A stretch of DNA of 64,000 nt from Gordionus sp. m RMFG-2023 (lineage: Eukaryota; Nematomorpha; Gordioida; Chordodea; Parachordodidae). Positions within the stretch are counted from its first letter, which is position 1; the number at the start of each line of letters is the position of its first letter. The position numbers and the translations under genes were made by a program. The notes below the pieces were generated by a model. The model saw only the letters and a program-made list of their open reading frames with translations. It did no database searches and was not told where the DNA came from. Below, one piece after another: positions 63,566-64,000 of this stretch. The DNA lies in NCBI RefSeq assembly GCF_954871325.1, contig NC_088776.1, positions 33,962,508 through 34,026,507 on the forward strand, written 5' to 3'.

Positions 63566-64000
63566 TTAATATGACGACAAATAAGATAGAAATCCTGAAA
63601 TCACAGGAGCAAAAAGAATAAAATAGTTGGATATTGGGTTTCATATAAATATTTCCCAAGAAGAAGAAAAAATGTTAATAAGATTAAATATAATAATTCT
63701 TCCTACCCCTAAAAGTATTAAAGGGATTGATAAATTCCAGTTTCTATAAATTTTGAGAGGGGTCTACTTTCCTCAAAATTTATAGACTTTAAAATTCGAA
63801 AAGAATATCCAACTGTTAAAAATACAGATAAAAAAATTAGGGCTCATATAAGAAAATGACTACTATAATAGAATCTAGTAGTTTCTATTAATGAGTGTTC
63901 TTTAGAAAAAAATCCTATAGAGCAAGGAAAAGCTATTAATGATCAGAAAGATAGAAAGGAAGATTGTGAAGTTAATTTACTAGAATTAATAGGTTTCATT
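63566..64000 (-). CDS. ND5: Mitochondrial NADH dehydrogenase subunit 5, C-terminal part
   Basis: Minus strand, continuing beyond the window. Reads PINSSKLTSQSSFLSFWSLI then AFPCSIGFFSKEHSLIETT (the conserved GMPFLAGFYSK region), FLIWALIFLSVFLTVGYSFR (FxTxxLTxxYSFR region), and in a shifted frame WNLSIPLMLLGVGSI, SSWEMFMWNPMSNY and GFLSYLSSY to TAA. TGA=Trp and ATA=Met are required. A -1 frame change falls at or beside inverted repeat 4 (63743-63786), so this copy is disrupted or has acquired an insertion there. Complex I antiporter-like subunit. Confidence 0.83.
63743..63786. repeat. Inverted repeat 4 in ND5: 15-bp perfect arms
   Basis: Arms 63743-63757 (TCTATAAATTTTGAG) and 63772-63786 are exact reverse complements with a 14-base spacer. 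The ND5 frame changes at this site. Confidence 0.9.

Overview
The window is very AT-rich and reads as invertebrate animal nuclear DNA: split genes with tiny exons, long introns crowded with DNA transposons, and a terminal stretch in mitochondrial code. Two host genes are supported, both on the + strand. The first (about 1.6-35.5 kb) is a four-repeat annexin in at least ten coding exons, with an unusual hydrophobic leader exon. The second (about 48.8-58.3 kb) is the 3' part of a MuSK/Nrk/ROR-type receptor tyrosine kinase: two Ig-like domains, a 46-base mini-exon, then one large exon with the membrane segment and kinase. Exon phases agree at every junction I could test. One annexin segment and the 5' end of the kinase gene are not resolved.

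The introns and the 13-kb gap between the genes are mostly transposon remains. hAT superfamily elements dominate: at 2.5-3.7, 10.1-11.5, 13-14.4, 18.5-23.6 (with another hAT nested inside), 28.1-29.9, 42.6, 44.7-47.9 and 60.7-62.4 kb. Several keep 8-bp target duplications. There are two broken piggyBac elements (24.7-26.7 and 30.8-32.3 kb), a head-to-head pair of IS630/Tc1-type elements (15.1-18.3 kb), a LINE-like reverse-transcriptase fossil (32.6-33.3 kb, minus strand), several MITE families, and a 2-kb foldback of unknown family (6.8-8.9 kb).

The last 1.6 kb (about 62.4-64.0 kb) is mitochondrial: ND2 (+), tRNA-Trp (+), tRNA-Phe (-) and the 3' part of ND5 (-), read with the invertebrate mitochondrial code (TGA=Trp, ATA=Met, AGA/AGG=Ser). 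It is either a nuclear insertion of mtDNA or an assembly junction. The ND2-trnW and trnF(-)-ND5(-) neighbourhoods match ancestral arthropod blocks, and the tRNA-Phe appears to lack a T-arm. This hints at an arthropod, possibly an arachnid, but the species cannot be fixed. This segment also holds four perfect inverted repeats (15-34 bp arms) inside its protein genes, which I consider the most unusual signal in the window.
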